Shown piece by piece: positions 1 to 6,043 of a DNA stretch of 6,043 bases. The notes beneath the pieces were generated by a model that saw only the letters and a list, made by a program, of their open reading frames with translations, was not told where the DNA came from and did no database searches. This stretch comes from Arenimonas sp. (GTDB lineage: Bacteria; Pseudomonadota; Gammaproteobacteria; Xanthomonadales; Xanthomonadaceae). A program made the translations under genes and the position numbers. Positions within the stretch are counted from its first letter, which is position 1; each line of letters begins with the position of its first letter. The stretch spans positions 2,158-8,200 of the forward strand of contig DNNT01000078.1 in NCBI GenBank assembly GCA_003497545.1, read 5' to 3'.

Positions 1-1209
1 GCGCTGGCCAGCCAGCGCCGGAGTCCCGGCCAGAAGTTCGCGCTGATGTACCTGGACGTGGACCGCTTCAAGCTCTTCAACGACAGCCTGGGCCACCTGG
101 CCGGCGACGAAGTGCTGTGCGAAGTGGCGCGCCGCCTGCAGGCCTGCGTGCGCGAACCCGACGTGGTGGCACGTCTGTCGGGCGACGAATTCGCCGTGCT
201 GCTCGAACACAGCCCGCTGCCGCAGACGGCCTGCAAGGTGGCCACGCGCATCCAGGCGGCGCTGCAGGCGCCCATGCAGGTCGGCGGCCGCGAACTGCAG
301 GCTTCGGCCAGCATCGGCATCGCGCTCGGCGACCGCCGCCACGCCAACACCGACGCCGTGCTGCACGACGCCGACGTGGCGCTCTACCGCGCCAAGGCCG
401 CCGGCCGCCAGCGTTTCGTGCTGTTCGACGAATCCCTGCACCGCAACGCCATGGACGTGCTGGACCTGGAGCACCAGCTGCGCGCGGCGCTGGCCAATGA
501 GGAATTCGAACCCCATTTCCAGCCCATCGTCGGCCTGGCCGACGGCGCCTTTGTCGGTTACGAGGCCCTGGTGCGCTGGCGCCATCCGGCCCGCGGCCTG
601 CTGGCCCCGGGTGAATTCCTGCCGGTGGCCGAGGAATGCGGCCTGCTCGAGGCGATCGACTGGCAGCTCTACCGCGCCGCCCTGCGCGACGCGGCCCCGC
701 TGCTGCGCGGCGGCGGCTACCTGACCATCAACGTCTCGCCCCGGCACTTCCAGGACGAGACCTTCGACCAGCGCCTGCTGGCACTGGCCACCGACACCGG
801 CTTCGATCCGCGCCGGCTGCGGGTGGAGGTCACCGAAGGCACCCTGCTGGGCGACCCCGACGCCGTGGCGCGACTCCTCGGGCGACTGCGCGAGGCCGGC
901 GTGGACGCCGCGCTCGACGATTTCGGCACCGGCTATTCCTCGCTCGGCCACGTGCACCGCTTCCCGCTGCGCATGATCAAGATCGACCGCAGTTTCGTCG
1001 CCCCGCTGGGCAGCGACGTGGCCGACCGCAGCTCGGCCATCGTCAGCGCCATCCTGGCGCTGGCGCAGTCGCTGGCGCTGGAAGTCGTGGCCGAAGGCGT
1101 GGAGAACGAAGCCCAGCGGCAGGCCCTGCTGGCGATGGGCTGCACCCAGGCTCAGGGGTATTACTTCAGCCGGCCGCAGCCGGCGGCGCAGTGGGTGGCG
1201 CGCGGCTAG
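1..1209 (+). CDS. GGDEF-EAL cyclic-di-GMP turnover protein (5'-truncated by window edge)
   Basis: This is the C-terminal 402 residues of a tandem diguanylate cyclase/phosphodiesterase; the reading frame is open from base 1, so the start and any sensor domains lie to the left. Residues are counted from base 1. The GGDEF domain (about 1-145) keeps the metal-binding Asp19, guanine-contacting Asn27 and Asp36, and an I-site RxxD (51-54) five residues before the active-site motif. That motif reads SGDEF (60-64) instead of GGDEF. The EAL domain (about 155-395) has the EAL motif at 188-190, Asn244 (NVS), Glu276 (EVTE), Asp306-Asp307 in the [10 protein letters not shown] loop, Lys327, Glu365 and Gln385, so c-di-GMP hydrolysis is expected. 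Cyclase activity is less certain because of the Ser substitution, although the cyclase or GTP-sensing role is otherwise well supported. The stop TAG overlaps the stop of the convergent barrel gene. The protein is probably cytoplasmic or membrane-anchored through missing N-terminal parts. Confidence 0.96.
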   Translation, partial: ALASQRRSPGQKFALMYLDVDRFKLFNDSLGHLAGDEVLCEVARRLQACVREPDVVARLSGDEFAVLLEHSPLPQTACKVATRIQAALQAPMQVGGRELQASASIGIALGDRRHANTDAVLHDADVALYRAKAAGRQRFVLFDESLHRNAMDVLDLEHQLRAALANEEFEPHFQPIVGLADGAFVGYEALVRWRHPARGLLAPGEFLPVAEECGLLEAIDWQLYRAALRDAAPLLRGGGYLTINVSPRHFQDETFDQRLLALATDTGFDPRRLRVEVTEGTLLGDPDAVARLLGRLREAGVDAALDDFGTGYSSLGHVHRFPLRMIKIDRSFVAPLGSDVADRSSAIVSAILALAQSLALEVVAEGVENEAQRQALLAMGCTQAQGYYFSRPQPAAQWVARG

Positions 1210-2816
1210 AACTCGCGCCGCGCCTCGATCACCAGGGCCACCTTGTCGAGCCGCGGGTCGCCGTCCAGCGGCACGGCCAGGTCGACGTGGATCATGCGCG
1301 CGAAGGACGAGCGGGTATTGCCCAAGCGCAGGCCGATGCCCATGTCCGCCATCAGGCCGGGATTCTCCCCGCCGAGCGCGTCCCGCCCCCAGGTCCGGCC
1401 CACGTCGATGAAGGCTGCGCCGCCGACCCGGAACAGCCGGCCGGGATACCAGTCGGTGAAATAGCGCCGCTCCAGGCTCATCCGCGCCCAGCTCTCGCCG
1501 GTGGCCCAGCGGTCGGGGTAGGCGCGCAGGCCCATGTCGCTGCCCAGCGTGGGGCGGCCGTCGAGATCCAGGCGGCGGCCATGTTCACCATCGATCACCG
1601 CGAAGAACAGCTGGCGGTCGTCGATCTGGCGGTAGTAGCGGGCGCGGGCGCCGATCACGGCGTCGCGCGCCCGGCCGCCTTCCAGCCGGCCCGCGCTGTG
1701 GGCGTCGATGCGCAGCAGGTCGGCCTCGCCCAGCGGGTAGCCGCGGCTGGCCTCCAGCTCCCACCAGGCGGCGTTGCGGTCGGCGCCCAGGCCGGTGTCC
1801 GACCAGCCCAGCCGCGCCGACCAGCGCAGGCCCAGCCGGATGTCCTCGGTGACGCCGATCTGGTCGCGGTTGCGTGCCACCACCCAGTCGTCCTGCTGCC
1901 ACTCGACGCCGACCCAGGGGCCGACCAGATGCCGGTCGGCGGGCAGCGGTCCCGCCAGCGCGGGGTCGGTGGAGGGCAGGAAGCGGCGCTCCTGCTCGCG
2001 CAGGCCGAACAGCCAGCGCCGCACGCGGTTGCCGTCGAAGCCGGCGGAGGCGCCCCACCAGACCTCGACGTCGCGGTTGCGCTGCCGGTACTCGGCCACC
2101 TTGTCGCCGTAGGCGTAGAAGGGCTCGACGCTGGTCTGGCGATCCAGCGACAGACGCCAGGCCCGGCGCGTGCCCTGGGCGTAGAACGGCTGGCCGACCG
2201 CGGCGGCCCAGCCGCTGCCGTCGTCGCTGTCGCGCAGCTGCGCTTCCAGCCCGATCCAGCGGCCGAACTGATGCTCGTTGCGCCAGCTCAGGCGGGTTTC
2301 GTCGCGGTCACGCTTGTTGCGCTGCGACAGCGCCACCCGCGCGCCGGTACCCAGCAGGTTGCCTTCCTCGATCTCGACGCCGTATTCGCTGTCGCCGCCG
2401 CCCACGTTGCCCTGCACGCCGGGGTTGAGCGTCCAGGCGTCCCAGGTTTCCACCACCACGTCCACGGTGCCGTCGGCGCGCGGCGTGGCGCGCACCTCGG
2501 CCTCGCGCAGGTAGCCCTGGGCGCGCAACAGGCGCGCCGTTTCCTCGAGCAGGGCGGGCTGGTAGGGGTCGCCGGGCGCGAACAGCAGCAGCCGCTCGAT
2601 GACCGGCGCGTGGGTGCGCCGGTGCAGGCGGTTGGCGAAGCGGTAGGCGCGTTTGTTCTCGCCCTCGACGCGGGTGTCGAAGACGTCGTGGCGGATGAGG
2701 GTGACCTCGCCGATGCGCGCGGGGGCGGGCTCCGCGGCCTGGGCGGCCGGGCAAAGCGCCAAGGCGGCCGCAAAGGCGGCAGGGAGGAAGCGCAGCCTTG
2801 GACGGACCGGGGCCAT
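1206..2816 (-). CDS. Omp85/BamA-TamA-type outer membrane beta-barrel protein with one POTRA-like region
   Basis: This 536-residue protein is predicted to be exported and inserted in the outer membrane. It opens with a signal peptide: Arg-rich n-region, Ala/Leu-rich core at about 10-22, and a likely AQA cleavage site after residue 27. Residues of about 33-125 resemble one POTRA domain (helix around PYQPALLEETARLLRAQGY, then paired strands ending VDVVVETWDAW). The rest, about 130-536, is a series of amphipathic strands with family hallmarks: NLLGTGARV near the first strands, GLRAYP at 429-434 at the loop-6 position, RYFTDWYPGRLFRVGG, FIDVGRTWG, and a C-terminal Phe typical of barrel proteins recognised by the BAM complex. 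At this length with one POTRA it is too short for BamA itself (about 800 residues, five POTRAs). It belongs with the smaller 'surface antigen' relatives, whose substrate is unknown. The ATG start is supported by AGGA six bases upstream and by the signal peptide. It is divergent from the REC-EAL gene and convergent with gene 1. Confidence 0.93.
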   Translation of the reverse strand: MAPVRPRLRFLPAAFAAALALCPAAQAAEPAPARIGEVTLIRHDVFDTRVEGENKRAYRFANRLHRRTHAPVIERLLLFAPGDPYQPALLEETARLLRAQGYLREAEVRATPRADGTVDVVVETWDAWTLNPGVQGNVGGGDSEYGVEIEEGNLLGTGARVALSQRNKRDRDETRLSWRNEHQFGRWIGLEAQLRDSDDGSGWAAAVGQPFYAQGTRRAWRLSLDRQTSVEPFYAYGDKVAEYRQRNRDVEVWWGASAGFDGNRVRRWLFGLREQERRFLPSTDPALAGPLPADRHLVGPWVGVEWQQDDWVVARNRDQIGVTEDIRLGLRWSARLGWSDTGLGADRNAAWWELEASRGYPLGEADLLRIDAHSAGRLEGGRARDAVIGARARYYRQIDDRQLFFAVIDGEHGRRLDLDGRPTLGSDMGLRAYPDRWATGESWARMSLERRYFTDWYPGRLFRVGGAAFIDVGRTWGRDALGGENPGLMADMGIGLRLGNTRSSFARMIHVDLAVPLDGDPRLDKVALVIEARREF

Positions 2817-2822
2817 GGCTCA

Positions 2823-2826
2823 TCCT
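2823..2826 (-). promoter_or_regulatory. Ribosome binding site for the barrel gene
   Basis: On the minus strand AGGA lies six bases upstream of the ATG at 2816, good Shine-Dalgarno spacing. It supports this start, which also gives a complete signal peptide. The same AGGATG contains an out-of-frame ATG (2823-2821) that I do not consider a real start. Confidence 0.7.
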
Positions 2827-2866
2827 GTCAGAAGAATTCTCAGTTCCGCCATCCCCCCGCCGAACC

Positions 2867-2886
2867 GCGACCGGTTGCCCGGTCGC
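2867..2886. repeat. Perfect 8-4-8 inverted repeat in the divergent intergenic region (possible operator)
   Basis: GCGACCGG, a TTGC spacer, then CCGGTCGC: the arms are exact reverse complements. The repeat sits between the divergent barrel and REC-EAL genes and ends four bases before a candidate -35 box (2891-2896). That position suits a binding site for a dimeric regulator acting on one or both genes. It could also form a hairpin in RNA transcribed leftwards into the barrel gene leader. In GC-rich DNA an 8-bp palindrome can occur by chance, so the function is inference; the symmetry itself is directly visible. Confidence 0.5.
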
Positions 2887-2890
2887 CGGC

Positions 2891-2919
2891 TTTCCACCTG
2901 AACGGTGCACGGGTACAGT
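2891..2919 (+). promoter_or_regulatory. Candidate sigma70-type promoter for the REC-EAL/kinase operon
   Basis: TTTCCA (2891-2896, four of six matches to TTGACA) and TACAGT (2914-2919, four of six to TATAAT) are separated by exactly 17 bases. Transcription would start near 2926 and give a leader of about 24 bases before the ATG at 2950. Both boxes are weak matches, as expected for a promoter that needs an activator or is expressed at low level. The correct spacing and position are the main support. Confidence 0.35.
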
Positions 2920-2934
2920 CGGCGGACGCGATAC

Positions 2935-2939
2935 AGGGG
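2935..2939 (+). promoter_or_regulatory. Ribosome binding site for the REC-EAL gene
   Basis: AGGGG lies ten bases before the ATG at 2950, slightly long but workable spacing. It favours ATG 2950 over an in-frame GTG at 2905, which lies upstream of the predicted transcription start and would add 15 residues not seen at the front of receiver domains. Confidence 0.55.
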
Positions 2940-2949
2940 TGACGGGGTT

Positions 2950-4146
2950 ATGAGCCTGGCGGGCTTGCGGGTCATGCTGGTCGAAGACCATGGGTTCCAG
3001 CGTCGGCTGGGACTGCGCCTGTTGTCCGACCTCGGCCTCACCGGCCTGTACGAGGCCGCCGACGGCTTCCAGGCGCTCGACCTGCTGCGCGGCCTGCCCG
3101 AGCCGCCCGACGTGGTGCTGGTGGACCTGGACATGCCCGGCATGGACGGCGTCGAGTTCATCGGCATCGTCGCCCAGGAGCGGTTGGCGAATTCGATCGC
3201 CGTGGTCAGCGCCATGGAACCGGCCCTGCTGCACACCGTGCAGGTGATGGCCAAGGCCTCGGGCCTGCGCGTGCTGGGCTGCATCGAAAAGCCGCTGACG
3301 CCCGGCAAGCTCACCACCGTGCTGTCGCTGTATGAAAGCGACGCCAGCCACGCCGTCGCCGCCGCCGACGTCGAGGTCACGCTCGATCAGGCCCGCGAGG
3401 CGCTCGCGCGCGGCGAGATCCAGGCTTTCTTCCAGCCGCAGGCCGAATTCGGCAACGGCAAGATCATCGGCGTCGAGGCGCTGGCGCGCTGGCGCCTGGC
3501 CGACGGCCACATGGTGCCGCCGGCGGTGTTCGTGCCGATCATGGAAGCCGGCGGGCTCATCGACGAACTCACCAGCCTGATGCTGGTGCAGTCCTGCGCG
3601 TGGTCCAAGCGCTGGCAGGCGCGCGGGCTCGACCTGAAGGTGTCGGTGAACGTGTCGGCGCAGAACCTCACCGGACCGGAAGTGGCCGACCGCTACGAAG
3701 GCGTGCTGCGCGAGCATGGCGTCAGCCCCGAGCGCATCGTGCTCGAGATCACCGAGAGTTCGGTGATGAGCGACACCGCGCGCGGCCTGGGCATGCTGGC
3801 GCGCCTGCGCCTGAAGGGCTTCGGCCTGAGCGTGGACGATTTCGGCACCGGGTATTCGTCGCTGTCGCAGCTCTCGCAGATCCCCTTCACCGAACTCAAG
3901 ATCGACCGCGGCTTCGTTTCCGGCGCACCCACCCAGCCGCGCAAGCGCGCCATGATCGAAACCAGCCTCGACCTCGCCCGCAAGCTGGGCCTGGCGGTGG
4001 TGGCCGAAGGCGTCGAAACCATCGACGAGTGGCAACTGCTGGCCCAGCTGGGCTGCGACTACGCCCAGGGTTACCTGATCTCGGCGCCGGTTCCGGGCGA
4101 ACAGCTGCCCGACGCCATCCAGCGCTGGCGACAGACCCACCACTAG
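2950..4146 (+). CDS. REC-EAL response regulator, c-di-GMP phosphodiesterase (RocR/VieA-like architecture)
   Basis: This is a cytoplasmic response regulator of 398 residues whose output is predicted to be hydrolysis of c-di-GMP to pGpG. The receiver domain (about 5-130) has the acidic pair Glu12-Asp13, phosphoacceptor Asp59 in [10 protein letters not shown], Ser87 at the Thr/Ser switch and Lys114 in EKP, so it should be phosphorylatable. After a short linker, the EAL domain (about 145-390) has the EAL motif at 176-178, Asn234 (NVS), Glu266 (EITE), Asp296-Asp297 in an intact [10 protein letters not shown] loop 6, Lys317, and Glu353 in AEGVE, all the residues expected of an active enzyme. There is no GGDEF and no DNA-binding domain. 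The size and domain order match Pseudomonas RocR (about 392 residues). The start ATG is chosen because REC begins immediately after it. The histidine kinase gene begins 8 bases after the stop, probably in the same operon and likely its phosphodonor. Confidence 0.96.
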   Translation: MSLAGLRVMLVEDHGFQRRLGLRLLSDLGLTGLYEAADGFQALDLLRGLPEPPDVVLVDLDMPGMDGVEFIGIVAQERLANSIAVVSAMEPALLHTVQVMAKASGLRVLGCIEKPLTPGKLTTVLSLYESDASHAVAAADVEVTLDQAREALARGEIQAFFQPQAEFGNGKIIGVEALARWRLADGHMVPPAVFVPIMEAGGLIDELTSLMLVQSCAWSKRWQARGLDLKVSVNVSAQNLTGPEVADRYEGVLREHGVSPERIVLEITESSVMSDTARGLGMLARLRLKGFGLSVDDFGTGYSSLSQLSQIPFTELKIDRGFVSGAPTQPRKRAMIETSLDLARKLGLAVVAEGVETIDEWQLLAQLGCDYAQGYLISAPVPGEQLPDAIQRWRQTHH

Positions 4147-4148
4147 GG
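4145..4148 (+). promoter_or_regulatory. Ribosome binding site of the kinase gene, overlapping the REC-EAL stop
   Basis: AGGG starts inside the TAG stop of the REC-EAL gene and lies six bases before the kinase ATG at 4155. Ribosomes ending the first gene would cover this site, which suggests translational coupling of the two genes. Confidence 0.55.
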
Positions 4149-4154
4149 CGCCGG

Positions 4155-6043
4155 ATGGCCGCCCCGCGCCGCCCGCGCTTCGGCATCCGCCTCCAGCTGC
4201 TGGGCCTGTTCGGCCTGCTGCTGCTCACCGGCGCCACGGTGCTGGCGCTCGACGAGATCGAACGCCAGCAGAACCAGCGCGCCCTGCTCGAGCTCAAGGA
4301 CGAATCGCTGGCCGGCCTGCGCCGCATCAAGGCGGTGTCGGACGCCTACGGCCTGGACGTGGTGGACACCACCTTCCGCGTCCGCAATTACCTGATCAGC
4401 TGGGAAGAGGGCGCGCAGGTGCTGGCGAACGCGCGCCTGCGCATCCGCGAGCACTGGAACGAGCTCGAGCGGCTGCCGCTGACCGCCGAGCAGGAAAGCC
4501 TGTTCGCCCAGGTCCGCCACGCCCGCGTGCGGGCCGACACCGCGGCCGAGACCCTGGCGAAGATCCTGGAGCAGCAGGACATCATCGCGCTCGGGCGGTT
4601 CGCCGACACCGAGCTCTACCCGGCCATCGACCCGGTCACCACGCGCATGAAGCTGCTGGGCGACCTGGAAATGATCGAGGCCGAGCAGAAGGTTCGCGCG
4701 CAGTCCGAGCGGGCAAGCCGCGCCTCGCTGCTGCGCATCCTGGCCAGCCTGGTCACCCTGGTGGTGGTGGCGGTGGTCGGGCAGAAGCTGCTGCGCAACA
4801 TCTACAAGGGCGTCGAGGGACTGACCGCGCTGACCCAGCAGATGCGCCGGCACGACTACCAGGGCGTGCCGCGCTTCGTGCCCTCGGGCGAGCTGGGCGA
4901 AGTGATGGACGCCTTCCTGGGCATGCGCGACGACGTGCGCAAGTTCGAGGCCGAGCTCAACGAGCAGCTGGCCCGCACCGAGCAGGTGCGCGCGGCGCTG
5001 CAGGAGAGCGAGGTGTTCCAGCGGTCGCTGTTCGCCGCCGCGCGCGTGGCCATCATCTCGCTCGACCTCGATGCCCGGTTCACCACCTTCAACCCCTACG
5101 CCGAGCGGCTCACCGGCTACCGCGCCGAGGAAATCATCGGCCAGCGCAGCACCAACCGCCTGTTGCTGCCGGAAGAAGTGGCGAAGGTGGCCGCGCAGCT
5201 GTCGCAGGCGCTGGACCGGCCGGTGGCGGCCGACGCCAGTCTCATCCCGGTGCTGGTCGAGCAGGGTTCGCCGCCGCTGGAATGGACCTTCGTGCGCAAG
5301 GACGGCAGCCGCGTGCCGGTGCTGCTGGCCACTTCGGCCATGCGCGACGGCAGCGGCAAGGTGGTGGGCTACCTGGCGGTGGCCACCGACCTCACCCTGA
5401 TCAAGCAGCTCGAACAGCGCCTGCGCGCCAGCGAGGCGCGCGCGCTCGAGGCCAGCGAGGCCAAGAGCAGCTTCGTGGCGGCGATGAGCCACGAGATCCG
5501 CACGCCCATGATCGGCGTCACCGGCATGCTCGAGGTGCTTTCGCACAGCCGGCTCGACGAGGACCAGCGCCGCACCATCCAGGTGATCCAGCAGTCGGCG
5601 CGATCGCTGCTGCAGATCATCGGCGACATCCTGGATTTCTCGAAGGTCGAGGCCGGCCGGCTCGAGCTCACGCCCACCACGGTGTCGCTGCCGCGGCTGC
5701 TGCAGTCCACCGTGGCCAACTTCAGCGGCTCGGCCTCGAGCAAGGGCCTGGTGCTGCTGTGCGAGGTGGACGACCGCATCGGCCCGGCGCACGTGGCCGA
5801 CGGCCTGCGCCTGCGCCAGGTGCTGTCGAACTTCCTGTCGAACGCCATCAAGTTCACCGAGAAGGGCGTGGTCGAGGCGGCGCTGGAATGGCAGGGCCGC
5901 GAGGGCGAGGGCGACCGCGTCTGCTTCCGCGTCACCGACACCGGCATCGGCGTCACGCCCGAGCAGCAGGCGCGGCTGTTCCAGGCCTTCTCCCAGGCCG
6001 AAGGCAGCACCACGCGGCGTTACGGCGGCACCGGCCTGGGCCT
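4155..6043 (+). CDS. Membrane sensor histidine kinase, 4-helix-type periplasmic sensor-HAMP-PAS-HisKA-HATPase (3'-truncated; probably hybrid)
   Basis: The frame is open from ATG 4155 to the window end: 629 residues plus two bases. Membrane segments at about 13-32 and 192-213 flank a helical, charged periplasmic region (33-190) resembling the four-helix-bundle sensors of chemoreceptors. A HAMP-like linker follows (about 210-262), then a probable coiled coil, a PAS domain (about 286-415, with [11 protein letters not shown] and a PAC half around 376-412), and a helical linker. HisKA carries the H-box MSHEIRTPM with phospho-acceptor His446. The ATPase domain shows the N-box around Asn563 (NAIKFT), G1 DTGIG (595-599), an F-box (LFQAFSQ) and the start of G2 (GGTGLG), where the window stops. 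It should autophosphorylate on a periplasmic or PAS-sensed signal. Its place 8 bases after the REC-EAL gene suggests that protein is its target. The [13 protein letters not shown] style is common in hybrid kinases, so receiver or Hpt domains may follow; that is inference. One oddity is Ile where Asn commonly follows HEIRTPM. Confidence 0.95.
   Translation, partial: MAAPRRPRFGIRLQLLGLFGLLLLTGATVLALDEIERQQNQRALLELKDESLAGLRRIKAVSDAYGLDVVDTTFRVRNYLISWEEGAQVLANARLRIREHWNELERLPLTAEQESLFAQVRHARVRADTAAETLAKILEQQDIIALGRFADTELYPAIDPVTTRMKLLGDLEMIEAEQKVRAQSERASRASLLRILASLVTLVVVAVVGQKLLRNIYKGVEGLTALTQQMRRHDYQGVPRFVPSGELGEVMDAFLGMRDDVRKFEAELNEQLARTEQVRAALQESEVFQRSLFAAARVAIISLDLDARFTTFNPYAERLTGYRAEEIIGQRSTNRLLLPEEVAKVAAQLSQALDRPVAADASLIPVLVEQGSPPLEWTFVRKDGSRVPVLLATSAMRDGSGKVVGYLAVATDLTLIKQLEQRLRASEARALEASEAKSSFVAAMSHEIRTPMIGVTGMLEVLSHSRLDEDQRRTIQVIQQSARSLLQIIGDILDFSKVEAGRLELTPTTVSLPRLLQSTVANFSGSASSKGLVLLCEVDDRIGPAHVADGLRLRQVLSNFLSNAIKFTEKGVVEAALEWQGREGEGDRVCFRVTDTGIGVTPEQQARLFQAFSQAEGSTTRRYGGTGLG

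Noticed and set aside
916..932. 17-base identical direct repeat with 3835-3851
   Set aside because: It encodes the conserved DDFGTG motif of both EAL domains; the identity comes from protein conservation and shared codon bias, not from a DNA repeat or recombination site.
2833..2840. AGAATTCT palindrome near the barrel gene ribosome site
   Set aside because: Eight bases of symmetry without extension, no flanking structure; most likely chance.
2828..2847. SigmaE-like GGAACT and TCTGA elements on the minus strand upstream of the barrel gene
   Set aside because: Tempting because outer-membrane assembly genes are often sigmaE-controlled, but the spacing is only 9 bases where about 16 is needed.
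636..2942. 768-codon plus-strand frame crossing the GGDEF-EAL end and running antisense to the barrel gene
   Set aside because: Low-complexity Pro/Arg/Ala/Val-rich translation without domains; it overlaps an EAL domain and a barrel gene with strong family motifs, so it is a GC-rich shadow frame.
2905..2949. In-frame GTG start that would add 15 residues to the REC-EAL protein
   Set aside because: The extension (MHGYSRRTR...) is not receiver-like, overlaps the candidate -10 box, and lacks a good ribosome site; ATG 2950 puts the first REC strand at the usual distance.
2308..4143. 611-codon minus-strand frame antisense to the REC-EAL gene and overlapping the barrel gene start
   Set aside because: No domain signature; composition is typical of an antisense shadow, and it spans the divergent promoter region.
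4143..5792. Long open frame on the minus strand (549 codons) antisense to the kinase gene
   Set aside because: Its His/Gln/Arg/Ala-rich composition has no recognisable domain and mirrors the codon bias of the kinase on the other strand. High G+C content leaves few stops in this frame. The plus-strand frame has clear kinase motifs throughout.

Overview
The window is about 6 kb of very GC-rich DNA, roughly 68-70% G+C by eye, packed with genes. It carries outer-membrane, two-component and cyclic-di-GMP genes typical of Gram-negative Proteobacteria. A gamma- or beta-proteobacterium is likely, perhaps Xanthomonadales- or Chromatiales-like, but that placement is inference from protein style and composition. 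I see no mobile element, CRISPR array, tRNA or rRNA.

Layout: (1) Positions 1-1209 (+) hold the 3' part of a GGDEF-EAL gene whose start lies left of the window. (2) Positions 1206-2816 (-) hold a complete gene for an exported outer-membrane beta-barrel protein of the Omp85/BamA/TamA type with one POTRA-like region. Its stop codon overlaps that of gene 1 in a shared CTAG. (3) Positions 2817-2949 form a divergent intergenic region with a perfect 8-4-8 inverted repeat next to a plausible sigma70-type promoter. (4) Positions 2950-4146 (+) hold a complete REC-EAL response regulator of RocR/VieA-like architecture. (5) Positions 4155-6043 (+) hold a membrane histidine kinase (two membrane segments, periplasmic helical sensor, HAMP-like linker, PAS, HisKA, HATPase), cut by the window end inside the G2 box.

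Together, the REC-EAL gene and the kinase 8 nt downstream look like an operon for a cognate two-component system whose output is c-di-GMP hydrolysis rather than DNA binding. The GGDEF-EAL protein next door has an SGDEF variant of the cyclase motif but otherwise complete cyclase, I-site and phosphodiesterase signatures. Two c-di-GMP enzymes, a probable controlling kinase and an outer-membrane barrel therefore sit in one 6-kb block. Whether the barrel is functionally tied to c-di-GMP output cannot be decided from the sequence. The domain families are all known; the points most worth checking are the kinase/phosphodiesterase pairing, the palindrome between the divergent genes, and the SGDEF enzyme.
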